Assembly (NCBI RefSeq): GCF_004766045.1
Contig: NZ_SPQQ01000004.1
Span: 1 to 64,000 of the forward strand
From: Desulfosporosinus fructosivorans
GTDB taxonomy: Bacteria; Bacillota; Desulfitobacteriia; Desulfitobacteriales; Desulfitobacteriaceae
DNA: 64,000 nt
Reading direction: 5' to 3'
Notes under the pieces: generated by a model
Told to the model about the DNA's origin: nothing
What the model saw: the letters and a program-made list of their open reading frames with translations, nothing else
Databases searched by the model: none
Position numbers and translations under genes: made by a program
Part shown: one piece after another, positions 53,999-61,972 of the stretch
Position numbering within the stretch: position 1 is the first letter of the stretch
Layout: the number at the start of each line of letters is the position of its first letter

Positions 53999-54670
53999 TT
54001 GGACAAACCATTTATTTCAATTGAAGACCTAGTCAATTTTCGTAATAGTCCTAAATTTAGCGTCTATGCTCTAATATTTAAGCCAAAAAGGAAAGGTGTT
54101 TTTATAGGACTATGTGTTTTATACATTATGGCAAATATCCTCATCTTAGTTTCGCTGATTGAATCAGTTCTCAACAATTATTACCCTTGGAAGATCGGCA
54201 TTGTGGTTGGAGGAACAATTAATCTTCTTATAATCGTTGTTTTATCCCGTCTCCAAAAACATATTGAATCAAAATTCCCGGATAATAAAACATCTACCCA
54301 GATCAAATCAGAGGCTTTAAGGGATTATTGTAAATCCAAACAAATTACAAAAAGTGATCTTGAGAAAATACGAGATATATTAATTCGTGAAGAAACAAAA
54401 TCGCACAAGAAATTCTCAGTAATCATACCAGGGGCCGTAGTACTCTTACCACTATGGAATGCTTTCCTTAATAAATTATTCACCTATACTACGGATACTA
54501 AGTCATTATCCAGTTTGTTTGTTGGACTTTCTCTTTCTATGATATGCTTATCCTTCGTCATGTGGTTAACTTATAAATTAATCTATGATGTTTTCATTAT
54601 TAGGAGGTATGATAAATTAAAGGCAACTATTAACGCAATTGAAGAATTACTTTTAAATCAATATCAATAG
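53999..54670 (+). CDS. Membrane protein of unknown function, four helices
   Basis: A 223-residue protein starting with TTG after GGTAAGGGAG. Two helices lie near residues 35-85 (LCVLYIMANILILVSLIES and VGGTINLLIIVVLS), then a charged cytoplasmic stretch with KSDLEKIRDILIREETK, then two helices (VIIPGAVVLLPLWNAF and SLSMICLSFVMWLTYKLI). No family recognised. It stands alone in the accessory region; similar four-helix proteins occur as effectors in defence islands, but nothing proves that here. Confidence 0.75.
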   Translation: MDKPFISIEDLVNFRNSPKFSVYALIFKPKRKGVFIGLCVLYIMANILILVSLIESVLNNYYPWKIGIVVGGTINLLIIVVLSRLQKHIESKFPDNKTSTQIKSEALRDYCKSKQITKSDLEKIRDILIREETKSHKKFSVIIPGAVVLLPLWNAFLNKLFTYTTDTKSLSSLFVGLSLSMICLSFVMWLTYKLIYDVFIIRRYDKLKATINAIEELLLNQYQ

Positions 54671-54799
54671 TTTCATTATTGGCTTTTATAATGCTTACTT
54701 TTCTTTTTAGTATTCAATTCCCTCTGCTTCAACACATTCGGCAAAAGCAAAAGAAAACATTTTCCTGCATTCAAAATTGATTCGACAGTATTTATCAGG

Positions 54800-54985
54800 A
54801 TGATTTTTCTTAATAATAGACCTTTGACTGCTAGCGGAATAATTTTAACATCAGTTTTGAGCACTATAATTACAACAATTCTAATCTATTTTTTTAAGTC
54901 TCTGGTTCTGAAGACGGTTAAACAATTATACAATAAATGTAAATTATATCTATTGAAGAAATATAGACGATATAAAGGCCACTAA
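54800..54985 (+). CDS. Possible 61-residue single-pass membrane protein
   Basis: One hydrophobic helix (TSVLSTIITTILIYFF) and a strongly basic C terminus (LYLLKKYRRYKGH). The ribosome binding site is weak (CAGG right before the ATG). It follows the four-helix protein gene by 130 bases. May be real, may be chance. Confidence 0.4.
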   Translation: MIFLNNRPLTASGIILTSVLSTIITTILIYFFKSLVLKTVKQLYNKCKLYLLKKYRRYKGH

Positions 54986-55078
54986 CTAAAAAAGAAGGAA
55001 AAATATTAGCAAAATACCACGAAGAAATTACAGATGCTCTGAGTAATGTTGCCTACCTAAGAACATAGTGTAACATTA

Positions 55079-56230
55079 CTAATTTGACGATTTTAAATCT
55101 AAGAAGAGTCCAAGATCACGTTCAATATCTAATAATCTTTCTTGATCCCAAATCTCCAAAATAAAATCCTCTGTATCTAAATTCAATTTTTCCAACACTT
55201 GTTCAAAGAATCGAATGCAATAACTTTTTAATTCGTCGGTAAAACTTAGACTCGCAACAATGAATCGAAAGACCATATCATCACCAATATCTTTGTAATC
55301 CTTTAACATCATTCTAATCTCAGCTAAAATAGTTACTATGTTCAACGAATCATCTTCATCTACAAATAAAATCCCAAGATATGCTATACTCGACTCATCC
55401 TTTTCATAAAAGTAATACCCCTTAAACTCTCCTCTTGGTTTACTTGCAGTAAACTCTATATCCTCACCCATATCATTAACCCCGTTGATCCAAACTAGTT
55501 CACCATCTTCTTCTTGGGCGTCTAATAACTCAACGATACGTTCAATACGATAACTTAAATCATCTAGGTTCATTATATCAATACTGTTATTTGCCTTCGA
55601 CTTTGACTCCTTTTTGATGTGGTCAATTCTATTCAATAATTCTCTTTCTCGATTCCTTAGTTCGTTATTTTCATCTAGTAAACGGGCTATTTCATTTATA
55701 TATTTTTCAGAGTCATGTAGTTCTTTTCCTGATACCCACCCAGTCAATGTATACCTTTGTCGAAAGTCTGTTAATGTCTCATATACTGCTAATTTTATAT
55801 CCTTAGTATCATTATAGAATTTACACATTTTAGATTTAACCAATTCCTTAAACGTACCATAGAGATTGGGATTTTGTAGCTCCAATGCACTTTTACCACT
55901 ACTTTGAACCTTTGTATCAAGAGCGGAATCAGTAATAATGACCCCAAAAAACGGCTTACCTGAACTTACTGCATATTCATATTCCAATTGTGTATAACTT
56001 TTTCCTGAGATGGGTTCAATTGTTCCATATCTTCCACCAAGTATAAGCAAGAATATATCCGATTCATCAATCCAACGTTTAATGACTTCAAGTTGCGATT
56101 CACTACTCGCACTAAATAGTTCCATACCAGCTGGTATATGGCTTGCCGCTAAGATTGCTTCTACCGCAGCTTGACGTTCCTCAATTAAGTCAGTAAATGT
56201 TGAAGAAATAAACACTTGCAATTTTCTCAT
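55079..56230 (-). CDS. DUF4062 (TIR-like) protein
   Basis: A 383-residue protein. Residues 1-110 are a DUF4062 domain (MRKLQVFISSTFTDLIEER, SDIFLLILGGRYGT, SYTQLEYEYA), a fold related to TIR domains and found at the front of several bacterial immune-type proteins (family knowledge). Residues about 175-215 form a coiled coil (LDENNELRNRERELLNRID); the C-terminal half is of unknown fold and ends acidic. I take the ATG at 56230 with GAGGAGTG upstream. No NTPase domain is present, unlike most STAND-type partners. Confidence 0.82.
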   Translation of the reverse strand: MRKLQVFISSTFTDLIEERQAAVEAILAASHIPAGMELFSASSESQLEVIKRWIDESDIFLLILGGRYGTIEPISGKSYTQLEYEYAVSSGKPFFGVIITDSALDTKVQSSGKSALELQNPNLYGTFKELVKSKMCKFYNDTKDIKLAVYETLTDFRQRYTLTGWVSGKELHDSEKYINEIARLLDENNELRNRERELLNRIDHIKKESKSKANNSIDIMNLDDLSYRIERIVELLDAQEEDGELVWINGVNDMGEDIEFTASKPRGEFKGYYFYEKDESSIAYLGILFVDEDDSLNIVTILAEIRMMLKDYKDIGDDMVFRFIVASLSFTDELKSYCIRFFEQVLEKLNLDTEDFILEIWDQERLLDIERDLGLFLDLKSSN

Positions 56231-56577
56231 TATAAAGAACACTCCTCTGTTTATGTACAATTTGGAGATTATGCATCCGATCTTATCCAACTCGGCATAT
56301 GACCGTCCGTGGTACTTATGAACACAATGTCATTGAGTAACATAATTTGTAAATAAAGAATATGTTTTAGCAAAATGGGAAATGCAGAATAAACAATATC
56401 TACCTGAAACGAACGAGGAGTGAGTGTATGGCAAGACATCAGTAAATAATCATCTTTAAGTAAGTCTTATCTTAGCGTCATTATATATAACTTCTCCATG
56501 ATCTAGTACCTAATACAATAGAGATAACGGAAGATATAATGGAAAACACTTCTACTTGTTTTATGGACACCTCAATT
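56231..56577. other. Gene-free stretch upstream of the DUF4062 gene
   Basis: AT-rich DNA that presumably holds the promoter of the DUF4062 gene. I see no gene in it. Confidence 0.4.
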
Positions 56578-56762
56578 AATTTTCGTCCACTAGCTCTTCA
56601 AGAGTTACTGGATAGAGATGCATTTGGTTCCGGTTTTCTCCGTAAATGAATCCCATAGTGACACCCCCTTTAAGCAATTCCCTTATATGGTTATTATACC
56701 ATTTTTTGTCTCAATTTGGGCGTTTATGGGTGACTTTTCGGACAATCTGACCACTTAGAAAC
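56578..56762 (-). mobile_element. Second copy of an IS1182-like element end
   Basis: About 185 bases nearly identical to 47530-47715: the first ~25 codons of the transposase (minus strand), its leader and the outer end TTTTCGGACAATCTGACCA. The remainder of the element is missing. The few differences (single-base indels) show independent decay. Confidence 0.9.
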
Positions 56763-56764
56763 AC

Positions 56765-56785
56765 AAGGCCTTCGGGCCTTTTTTC
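56765..56785 (+). terminator. Terminator hairpin next to the IS remnant
   Basis: AAGGCC-TTCG-GGCCTT followed by T run. The gene it served is gone. It is followed by TAGTCAACA direct repeats (56818-56836). Confidence 0.8.
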
Positions 56786-57080
56786 TTTTGCCCTTGTTGA
56801 CACTGAAAATATAAAATAGTCAACAAATAGTCAACACATTTTTCAGGTCACGTACCCTGAATGAATTACAAAAATCGTTATTAGGGTTTACAACAATGGC
56901 GATGAACTTACACTGCTGGAAACCCTAACAATAATACTGTAATTATTTGTTTAAATTCGCCTCCATATTCAGCAATCGCCATGGACGGCGACTCCCAAAA
57001 TCCTGCAAAACCTTTCCTAATGATTTAAATAATATGGAAAATCCTGCGAAGTTGAATTAACAGCAATAAAATAAAACTGC
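56786..57080. other. Gene-free stretch with inverted repeat
   Basis: Contains GTTATTAGGGTTT (56878-56889 region) and its inverse AAACCCTAACAATAA (56919-56933) around about 30 bases. No gene seen. Confidence 0.45.
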
Positions 57081-57114
57081 GTCCTATAATTAGGGTTATG
57101 ACAATAGCACCAGC
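57081..57114. repeat. Spacer repeat, copy 1 of the GTCCTATA/CAATAGCACCAGC block
   Basis: 27 of 34 bases agree with 58156-58189 (GTCCTATA, GTTATG, CAATAGCACCAGC in the same order and spacing). Partly inside a strong hairpin. Confidence 0.75.
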
Positions 57115-57144
57115 ATTCTATCCATAGAATATTGGTGCTATTGT
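57101..57144. terminator. Perfect composite hairpin
   Basis: ACAATAGCACCA / TGGTGCTATTGT with an inner ATTCTAT/ATAGAAT stem; a T-rich tail follows on the plus strand. It may end transcription, or be part of a recombination site. Confidence 0.65.
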
Positions 57145-57256
57145 TTTATAGAATCATTTTATAATAAGCAAGTGAATACTAAAAGTAAATTATAAAGACA
57201 TCACCTTCAAATTAGATATTTTTACATTGTAAGAATGGAACCATTCACCAGAAATA

Positions 57257-57284
57257 AATAATTTACTTTTTTAAATTCGGGTCC
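57257..57284. repeat. Spacer repeat AATAATTTAC...GTCC, copy 1
   Basis: Near-direct copy of blocks at 58129-58159 and 59253-59283. It lies at the 3' side of the HNH gene. Confidence 0.65.
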
Positions 57285-57302
57285 AATTAGGTGAAGTTTG
57301 AG

Positions 57303-58070
57303 TTACCCAACACCCAACCCAACTCGACAATTTCTAATGAAACAATTTTTCATATTTCCCCCCATTAACCTAGTTCCTCTTGGACCAAATTCAAAGTCGG
57401 TACCACCAACTTTTTCAAAAACTTCAACTGCCGTTATAGGAAACGCGATTCCCCATTGTTCGGGTGAAGTTTCAGGGTAGCGTTTCTTTACTGCCTCTTC
57501 CGATTCCAGTTCCACAAATTCAATCTTTAGTTCATCACTGTTAGTATATTTAACTTTTAATAACTTCCCTGAGGGAGGACACTCTAAGTCATCAGGACTG
57601 CCAATACTTAACCAGAAGTTGTCTTCGATTGTAACCCTTGGTTCCCTTGCAGATGTTAGCATTTTTACATTTAATAGTAAATATCCATTGTCATCCCGAT
57701 TGAACCAAATCGCAGGTTGCCCTTTGAATTCAAAAATAATCGGTGTCTCGAAGAAGAAGTTTCCTCCTACGACGGCCAAGATACTGTTCCTCATCCAATC
57801 AAATTTTCCGCTAACGGCCAATTCGCGTTGAGCTGAAGTTTCTTTTAAATCTCGTAGCTGACCTTTGGTAAAGGCTCCACTATCTGCCTTCGCATGATGT
57901 TCACTGCATAATGCAATCATCCCTGAGGGTTCATGATGTTGTCTTTCATTCCAAGGTGGATCAAAGTGATGCCATGATAAGTAGGGATTTCCACACTCTG
58001 GGACTGGACAACCGAATCTAACTTCTCTTCGTAATTCACGACGCACCCCGACAGGCGGTGTTCTATTCAT
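57303..58070 (-). CDS. HNH-type nuclease domain protein
   Basis: A 255-residue protein. The first 70 residues hold an HNH/zinc pattern: Cys21 and Cys26 (CPVPEC), SWHHFDPPW with His34-His35, and LCSEHHAKAD with Cys55, His58 and His59. The remaining 185 residues are probably a beta-rich domain of unknown family (WFNRDDNGYLLLNV, GTDFEFGPRGTRLMGG). Such HNH fusions occur in restriction and defence loci. The ribosome binding site is weak. It is bracketed by repeated spacer DNA on both sides. Confidence 0.8.
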   Translation of the reverse strand: MNRTPPVGVRRELRREVRFGCPVPECGNPYLSWHHFDPPWNERQHHEPSGMIALCSEHHAKADSGAFTKGQLRDLKETSAQRELAVSGKFDWMRNSILAVVGGNFFFETPIIFEFKGQPAIWFNRDDNGYLLLNVKMLTSAREPRVTIEDNFWLSIGSPDDLECPPSGKLLKVKYTNSDELKIEFVELESEEAVKKRYPETSPEQWGIAFPITAVEVFEKVGGTDFEFGPRGTRLMGGNMKNCFIRNCRVGLGVG

Positions 58071-58128
58071 TCAAAATTCCCCCATATTGAGTTCCTTTAT
58101 TGGCACATCTAAATCACTCGACTCAAGG

Positions 58129-58189
58129 AATAATTTACCTTTATTTACACCTTGAGTCCTATAGCCAATGTTATGTCAATAGCACCAGC
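58129..58189. repeat. Spacer repeats, middle copies, with GACTCAAGG hairpin
   Basis: AATAATTTACC...GAGTCC (58129-58159) runs directly into GTCCTATA...CAATAGCACCAGC (58156-58189). A 9-base hairpin GACTCAAGG/CCTTGAGTC (58120-58158) encloses the first block, and TTGGCACATC/GATGTGCAA form an outer inverted pair (58100 and 58218 region). Confidence 0.7.
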
Positions 58190-58244
58190 TTTCGATCATA
58201 AGAACTTGTATTAGCTGATGTGCAACCCCCAAAGAATTCTAATG

Positions 58245-59201
58245 TCAAAATGGTGGGTAAAAACTCCAGGGACTTCTGTGCTTTGTATAATTATGAGATT
58301 GTAATTCCCATTTTACCTTGTCAAGTACCTTAGCTCTAACTGATTCAAAATTCTGCCTTATTTGGGCTAACGCAATTAATAATACTAAATTCAGCAAAGT
58401 CCCTCCAATGGTTGGATAACTAGTTTCACCATGTAATGAAGAATTTCGCCACCTATAAATGAGGTCAAACGGGTCTTCTTGATCATCTAATTCAGAAATA
58501 TATTTACGAACCAAAGTAATTTGTGTCTTTAAATCGGAGTCCGCTACTTCATTGTAGAGTAGGCAAAGTAAATCGCGCAGACTTGAACATGCCTTTTTCC
58601 CTCGTCCAGAAGGAACGTAATCTACTTTATGACCATCCTTTTTAATAACTGAAAAATTAGAGACTACCTTTCCCGAGTAATCAACATATTTAAAACAAGC
58701 TTTTTTGATTACTGCCTCTAAGAGTGGAAATACCAAATATGTTTGCACACGTGATTTGTTTGTAACGAGCTCACGTGTATTGAATTCGGTAAGTTCTCCA
58801 ATTCTTATTTGTTCTTCCCATTCCTGCCGATCGTGAACCGGTAGTCGGATTCCGGCAAGAGTAGCCCTAATTACTATTTCAAATAATTTCTGAATTGAAT
58901 ACTCTTCTGGCAGAAAATAACCTGTATCCTTTGAGGATAAAACCTCACCCATCCACGACCAATAAACCAAGTGGTCCATATCTATAATTGTATTCATTCC
59001 CTTCAGTAGAAGGACATGTGTCAAACCTATACAGGCAGCTTGAGTTTCCTCAAAGGCCAGCTCATGAAACACAATTTTATTGTTTAAAAGCCTATATTTC
59101 TCGGAATTACCACCTATTCCTATACTGCCGTCTTCCTGATAAACGGCACTAATCCAAGATTCACACAGTCGTTTTATCAATTCTTTCTTATTTTCTTCCA
59201 T
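58245..59201 (-). CDS. HEPN-like domain protein of unknown function
   Basis: A 318-residue, mostly helical protein. Near the C terminus it has RWRNSSLHGE, an R-N-x3-H motif (Arg252, Asn253, His257) typical of HEPN ribonucleases of abortive infection and toxin systems; the helices before it (SSLRDLLCLLYNEV, ITLVRKYISELDD) fit that fold. The N-terminal 150 residues match nothing I know. TTTAAATG start without a strong ribosome binding site beyond GGAGGA nearby. No nucleotidyltransferase (MNT) partner is adjacent. Confidence 0.65.
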   Translation of the reverse strand: MEENKKELIKRLCESWISAVYQEDGSIGIGGNSEKYRLLNNKIVFHELAFEETQAACIGLTHVLLLKGMNTIIDMDHLVYWSWMGEVLSSKDTGYFLPEEYSIQKLFEIVIRATLAGIRLPVHDRQEWEEQIRIGELTEFNTRELVTNKSRVQTYLVFPLLEAVIKKACFKYVDYSGKVVSNFSVIKKDGHKVDYVPSGRGKKACSSLRDLLCLLYNEVADSDLKTQITLVRKYISELDDQEDPFDLIYRWRNSSLHGETSYPTIGGTLLNLVLLIALAQIRQNFESVRAKVLDKVKWELQSHNYTKHRSPWSFYPPF

Positions 59202-59252
59202 TTAAATCCTCCCGTTTCACTACTTGCCGCATGTCATCCATTCGCCACAATG

Positions 59253-59283
59253 AATAATTTACCTTTATTTTGAATTTGAGTCC
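59253..59283. repeat. Spacer repeat AATAATTTACC...GAGTCC, third copy
   Basis: AATAATTTACCTTTATTTTG... through GAGTCC, upstream of the HEPN-like gene; agrees with the middle copy at most positions. Confidence 0.7.
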
Positions 59284-59816
59284 GATAAAGAACATTACGT
59301 ACACTTATTTAAAATCGTTTTCCTCGTTTTTGGCCAAATTTGACCGTGAGCGACGATTTAGGTGTTTTCGATTTCTACTTTTTTTGCACGCTGGAAGCAT
59401 ATTTAAGACTAAAATGCAAAGTCCTTTATTCTCTCGCTCACGTCGATTTACTATGGTGTTTGTCACCTGAATATTTCATTTCATTAAAAGTTAACTTGGT
59501 TTTTCTAAAATTAAATTAATCATCTTTTTAGATTACTTTTTTTCGATGTTACTTTTCCAGTTATAGATTAGCAGAAGCATTCAGGGACAGTAGAACTACT
59601 ACTTTTTAATGTTTTCACATTCGCATTAAGGTTTGTCTTCTTTAAATTAACAACGCTAATAAGATTTCGACAAGTATTTTTATTTTCCTCCATTATTTAA
59701 TAATATTGAAAATACCTCTCATTCCTTAAGGGTAAAGCCATTCAAATTATTGATTTTTTAGTTACTGAGTCCAGATAGATTCCACCTTCTGTGTCAAAAT
59801 GAATTAATTAGAATAT
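59284..59816. other. AT-rich gene-free stretch
   Basis: About 530 bases with no convincing gene on either strand, no repeat and no clear promoter; possibly a decayed region. Confidence 0.5.
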
Positions 59817-59872
59817 AATAAATGCACCAGTGGCGGGGGCCCCCGAGAACCCCGCTCACTGGTGCATTTATT
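59817..59872 (-). terminator. Long perfect terminator hairpin
   Basis: AATAAATGCACCAGTG pairs with CACTGGTGCATTTATT, with an inner GCGGGG/CCCCGC stem. It directly follows the stop codon of the remnant frame to its right. Confidence 0.92.
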
Positions 59873-60075
59873 TATTCGGCTGAATCTTTATCAAAGATAG
59901 CAGTAACAGGCACCTGCATCGTTAATGGCACTGGTGCTCGTATATCCGTTATCTTGTCTAATAACGCTTGGGATAATTTGAATCCAGTGAACATTGCATA
60001 AGTATCATAATGATTCGCAACTTTTTTATGATACAAAATAAATTTGGAGCCAACCTTTTGTTTTATGACATACCA
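59872..60075 (-). pseudogene. C-terminal remnant of an unknown gene
   Basis: A frame of about 67 codons without start codon: QKVGSKFILYHKKVANHYD, MFTGFKLSQALLDKITDI and VPLTMQVPVTAIFDKDSAE to a TAA that abuts a strong terminator. An in-frame TGA lies directly upstream. The tail reads like a real protein, not noise. Unknown family. Confidence 0.5.
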
Positions 60076-60100
60076 TCAGAGTGGGGATAAAGACCAGTGT

Positions 60101-60340
60101 TTAAGCCTGAGACGGGTCGAATAGATCATCGGTAACAGTTCCGATGACCCTAACGTCCCGTAGGCCTGTGAGGGCGCCGCTGGTCGTCAAGAAAATATTG
60201 CTGGAGACAATCGTATTCATAACGGTCAGGACCTCAGCTTGATTCAGGTCTTCCCGGGGATTGGGAATTGTTATGCTAAACGTCTTTCCTCCCTCGGTGG
60301 CAAAACTTAACCTGACCACTTTGGTATTGCTTGTAGCCAC
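60101..60340 (-). CDS. DUF2922 family protein
   Basis: A 79-residue small protein of the Firmicute DUF2922 family: VVRLSFATEGGKTFSITIPNP, then NQAEVLTVMNTIVSSNIF and a C-terminal GLRDVRVIGTVTDDLFDP. Function unknown; it usually pairs with DUF1659. GAGGTGAG precedes the ATG. Confidence 0.9.
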   Translation of the reverse strand: MATSNTKVVRLSFATEGGKTFSITIPNPREDLNQAEVLTVMNTIVSSNIFLTTSGALTGLRDVRVIGTVTDDLFDPSQA

Positions 60341-60376
60341 AAACTCACCTCCTTCTCTTTGGATTTTCTTAAACGG

Positions 60377-60601
60377 TTACTCCTCTGTCAGCCTGAAATT
60401 CTTTCTCAACTGCACGTCCACAAGCGGCTGCAGTGACAGGCTGAATAAGGCCTGAGCCACATCGTAAAGGGCTTCTTCGGAGGCATCGGAGCGCACGTAG
60501 CTCAGGCTTTTTTGCCTGCTTACCGGGCTTCCGGTGGGAGTCGATCCGGTTTGGTAAATTGCTATCAGTGCCGAATTCAAAGGTTCAGCTATGATTGACA
60601 T
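60377..60601 (-). CDS. DUF1659 family protein
   Basis: A 74-residue small protein, partner of DUF2922: MSIIAEPLNSALIAIYQTG, SYVRSDASEEALYDVAQAL and SLSLQPLVDVQLRKNF. I use the ATG at 60601, preceded by AAAGGAGCAAG; the longer frame to 60631 has no site. The two genes form a small operon common in spore-forming Firmicutes; function unknown. Confidence 0.9.
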   Translation of the reverse strand: MSIIAEPLNSALIAIYQTGSTPTGSPVSRQKSLSYVRSDASEEALYDVAQALFSLSLQPLVDVQLRKNFRLTEE

Positions 60602-60703
60602 TTTCTTGCTCCTTTCTGATCGTTTTGACAAACCGGCTGTTCCGGCATATCCCTATATTCTATGGGTTTGTACTTCGGGGGGTTACCCTCTGAAACAAAA
60701 AGA

Positions 60704-60739
60704 ATGTCCGAACCAGCTGACGTTGCCTGCTTCGGACAT
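60704..60739. terminator. Hairpin upstream of the DUF1659 gene
   Basis: ATGTCCGAA / TTCGGACAT arms around 18 bases, in the gap between the divergently placed DUF1659 and DUF3102 genes. No T run. Possibly an operator or an attenuator. Confidence 0.45.
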
Positions 60740-60870
60740 GATCTTAGCCGGGATTGTCACCAGATTCCCAATTTTGGAAGGTGATTTGCCAGATTCATAG
60801 CCAAGCCTTCACCATTCGAAGCCCGCCTACGTATGCTGTCATTAAAGCTATTAAAAAGGCGGGAATCAAA

Positions 60871-61661
60871 ATGGATGAACCCAGCACTGAACGTACTCCC
60901 CAAGGCATCGCGGCTGAGATTAATAGGATCAAACACAGACTTGTAAAATTATGCTTACCAATGCCCTGGAGATCGGCAAGCGCCTGAAGGAGGCCAAGGA
61001 CCTGCTCCCCCATGGAGAATGGAGTAAATGGCTGGTGGAATCGGTGAGCTATTCCCAGCGCACAGCCAACAGGCTAATGCAGCTCTTTGAAGAATATGGA
61101 GATAAACTATTCACTTCCACCGCTGACGGCGACAGGTCAAATTCGTCGGCGCCGACGAATTTGACCTACTACCAGGCCATTCTCCTGCTGGGAATTCCGG
61201 AAGATGAGCGGGAGAAATTTATATTGCAGCATGATGTTAAGAATATGACCACCCGGGAGCTGGATCAGGCGCTCAAAGAACAGAACCAAACCCCTCCGGA
61301 GAAAGAGCAGACTCAAGTTACGCCCATGTCCAATAACCCTGGGGAAATCAAGATAGAATATCAAACCGTCAAAAAAACCGTCAAACCCATAAGCAGGCCA
61401 GAAACTGCAGCCTCCCAAGCCTTTACTACGGAGTATGAAGAAAGATGCACCGCTTGCTGCCAAACTATCGCCGATACATTCCACGAGCTGCTGGTAGCCC
61501 TCGGCCAACTGGCCAGACTTGATCTGGCGGTGAAGGAAAAATGCATTAAAGACGCGAGCCAGCTTGCTGAATATATGGTCGAAAGGCTTAAAGAGTGGCC
61601 GCCTGTTCCCACGACGAATATGAGGACGGTTGAAACGTATGCCACTCATGAAAGGTACTAA
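60871..61661 (+). pseudogene. DUF3102 family protein with a -1 frameshift
   Basis: The first 27 codons (MDEPSTERTPQGIAAEINRI) run out of frame; after GTA AAA a -1 shift gives IMLTNALEIGKRLKEAKDLL and LPHGEWSKWLVESVSYSQRTA, which is the continuous DUF3102 pattern. The second frame then stays open for 236 codons, with a Cys-containing C-terminal part (RCTACCQTIADTF). DUF3102 proteins are found on mobile DNA of Firmicutes. No canonical slippery heptamer lies at the shift. A start at 60951 would give a product lacking the first helix. Confidence 0.8.
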
Positions 61662-61687
61662 ATCCGAGGGCAAGGGATATTCCTTTA

Positions 61688-61834
61688 GATGACGGACAGT
61701 TTACGACAATGATAGATATCGATATGACAGCCTATCGCCGACATAAGAGTTCAAAGGCTGTAAAGAAAACATTATCGATTCCCTCATGGCTTAATGAAGA
61801 GGCACCAATATCTCTCAACGCATTTAAAGTTTGA
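61688..61834 (+). pseudogene. hicB-like antitoxin remnant
   Basis: A 48-codon frame reading IDIDMTAYRRHKSSKAVKKTLSIPSWLNEEA-type residues, the typical C-terminal DNA-binding part of HicB antitoxins, then a degenerate end (PISLNAFKV). The N-terminal half and the HicA toxin are absent. Confidence 0.7.
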
Positions 61835-61914
61835 AGGTAATACTTCCTCTACTATCTTTCCTGATTCTCCGTCTGAGTAGATGTACTCTCACCACTTAAA
61901 GCCCTTTAATGTTC

Positions 61915-61963
61915 AAAAAATAATGAGAAGACAAGGTTGACTCTTGTCTTCTCATTATTTTTT
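61915..61963. terminator. Very strong bidirectional terminator
   Basis: AAAAAATAATGAGAAGACAAG and its exact complement (21-base arms) around a 7-base loop, T runs on both strands. Ends the XRE regulator gene from the right and the hicB remnant from the left. Confidence 0.95.
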
Positions 61964-61972
61964 CCCATTGCT

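Noticed and set aside
57081..59283. Classical integron attC sites
   Set aside because: Hairpins and repeated blocks are present, but the GTTRRRY/RYYYAAC core pair is not, and no integron integrase is in the window.
60940..60955. Programmed -1 frameshift in the DUF3102 gene
   Set aside because: The site GTA-AAA-TTA does not fit X-XXY-YYZ and no downstream stimulatory structure was seen; mutation or sequencing error is simpler.
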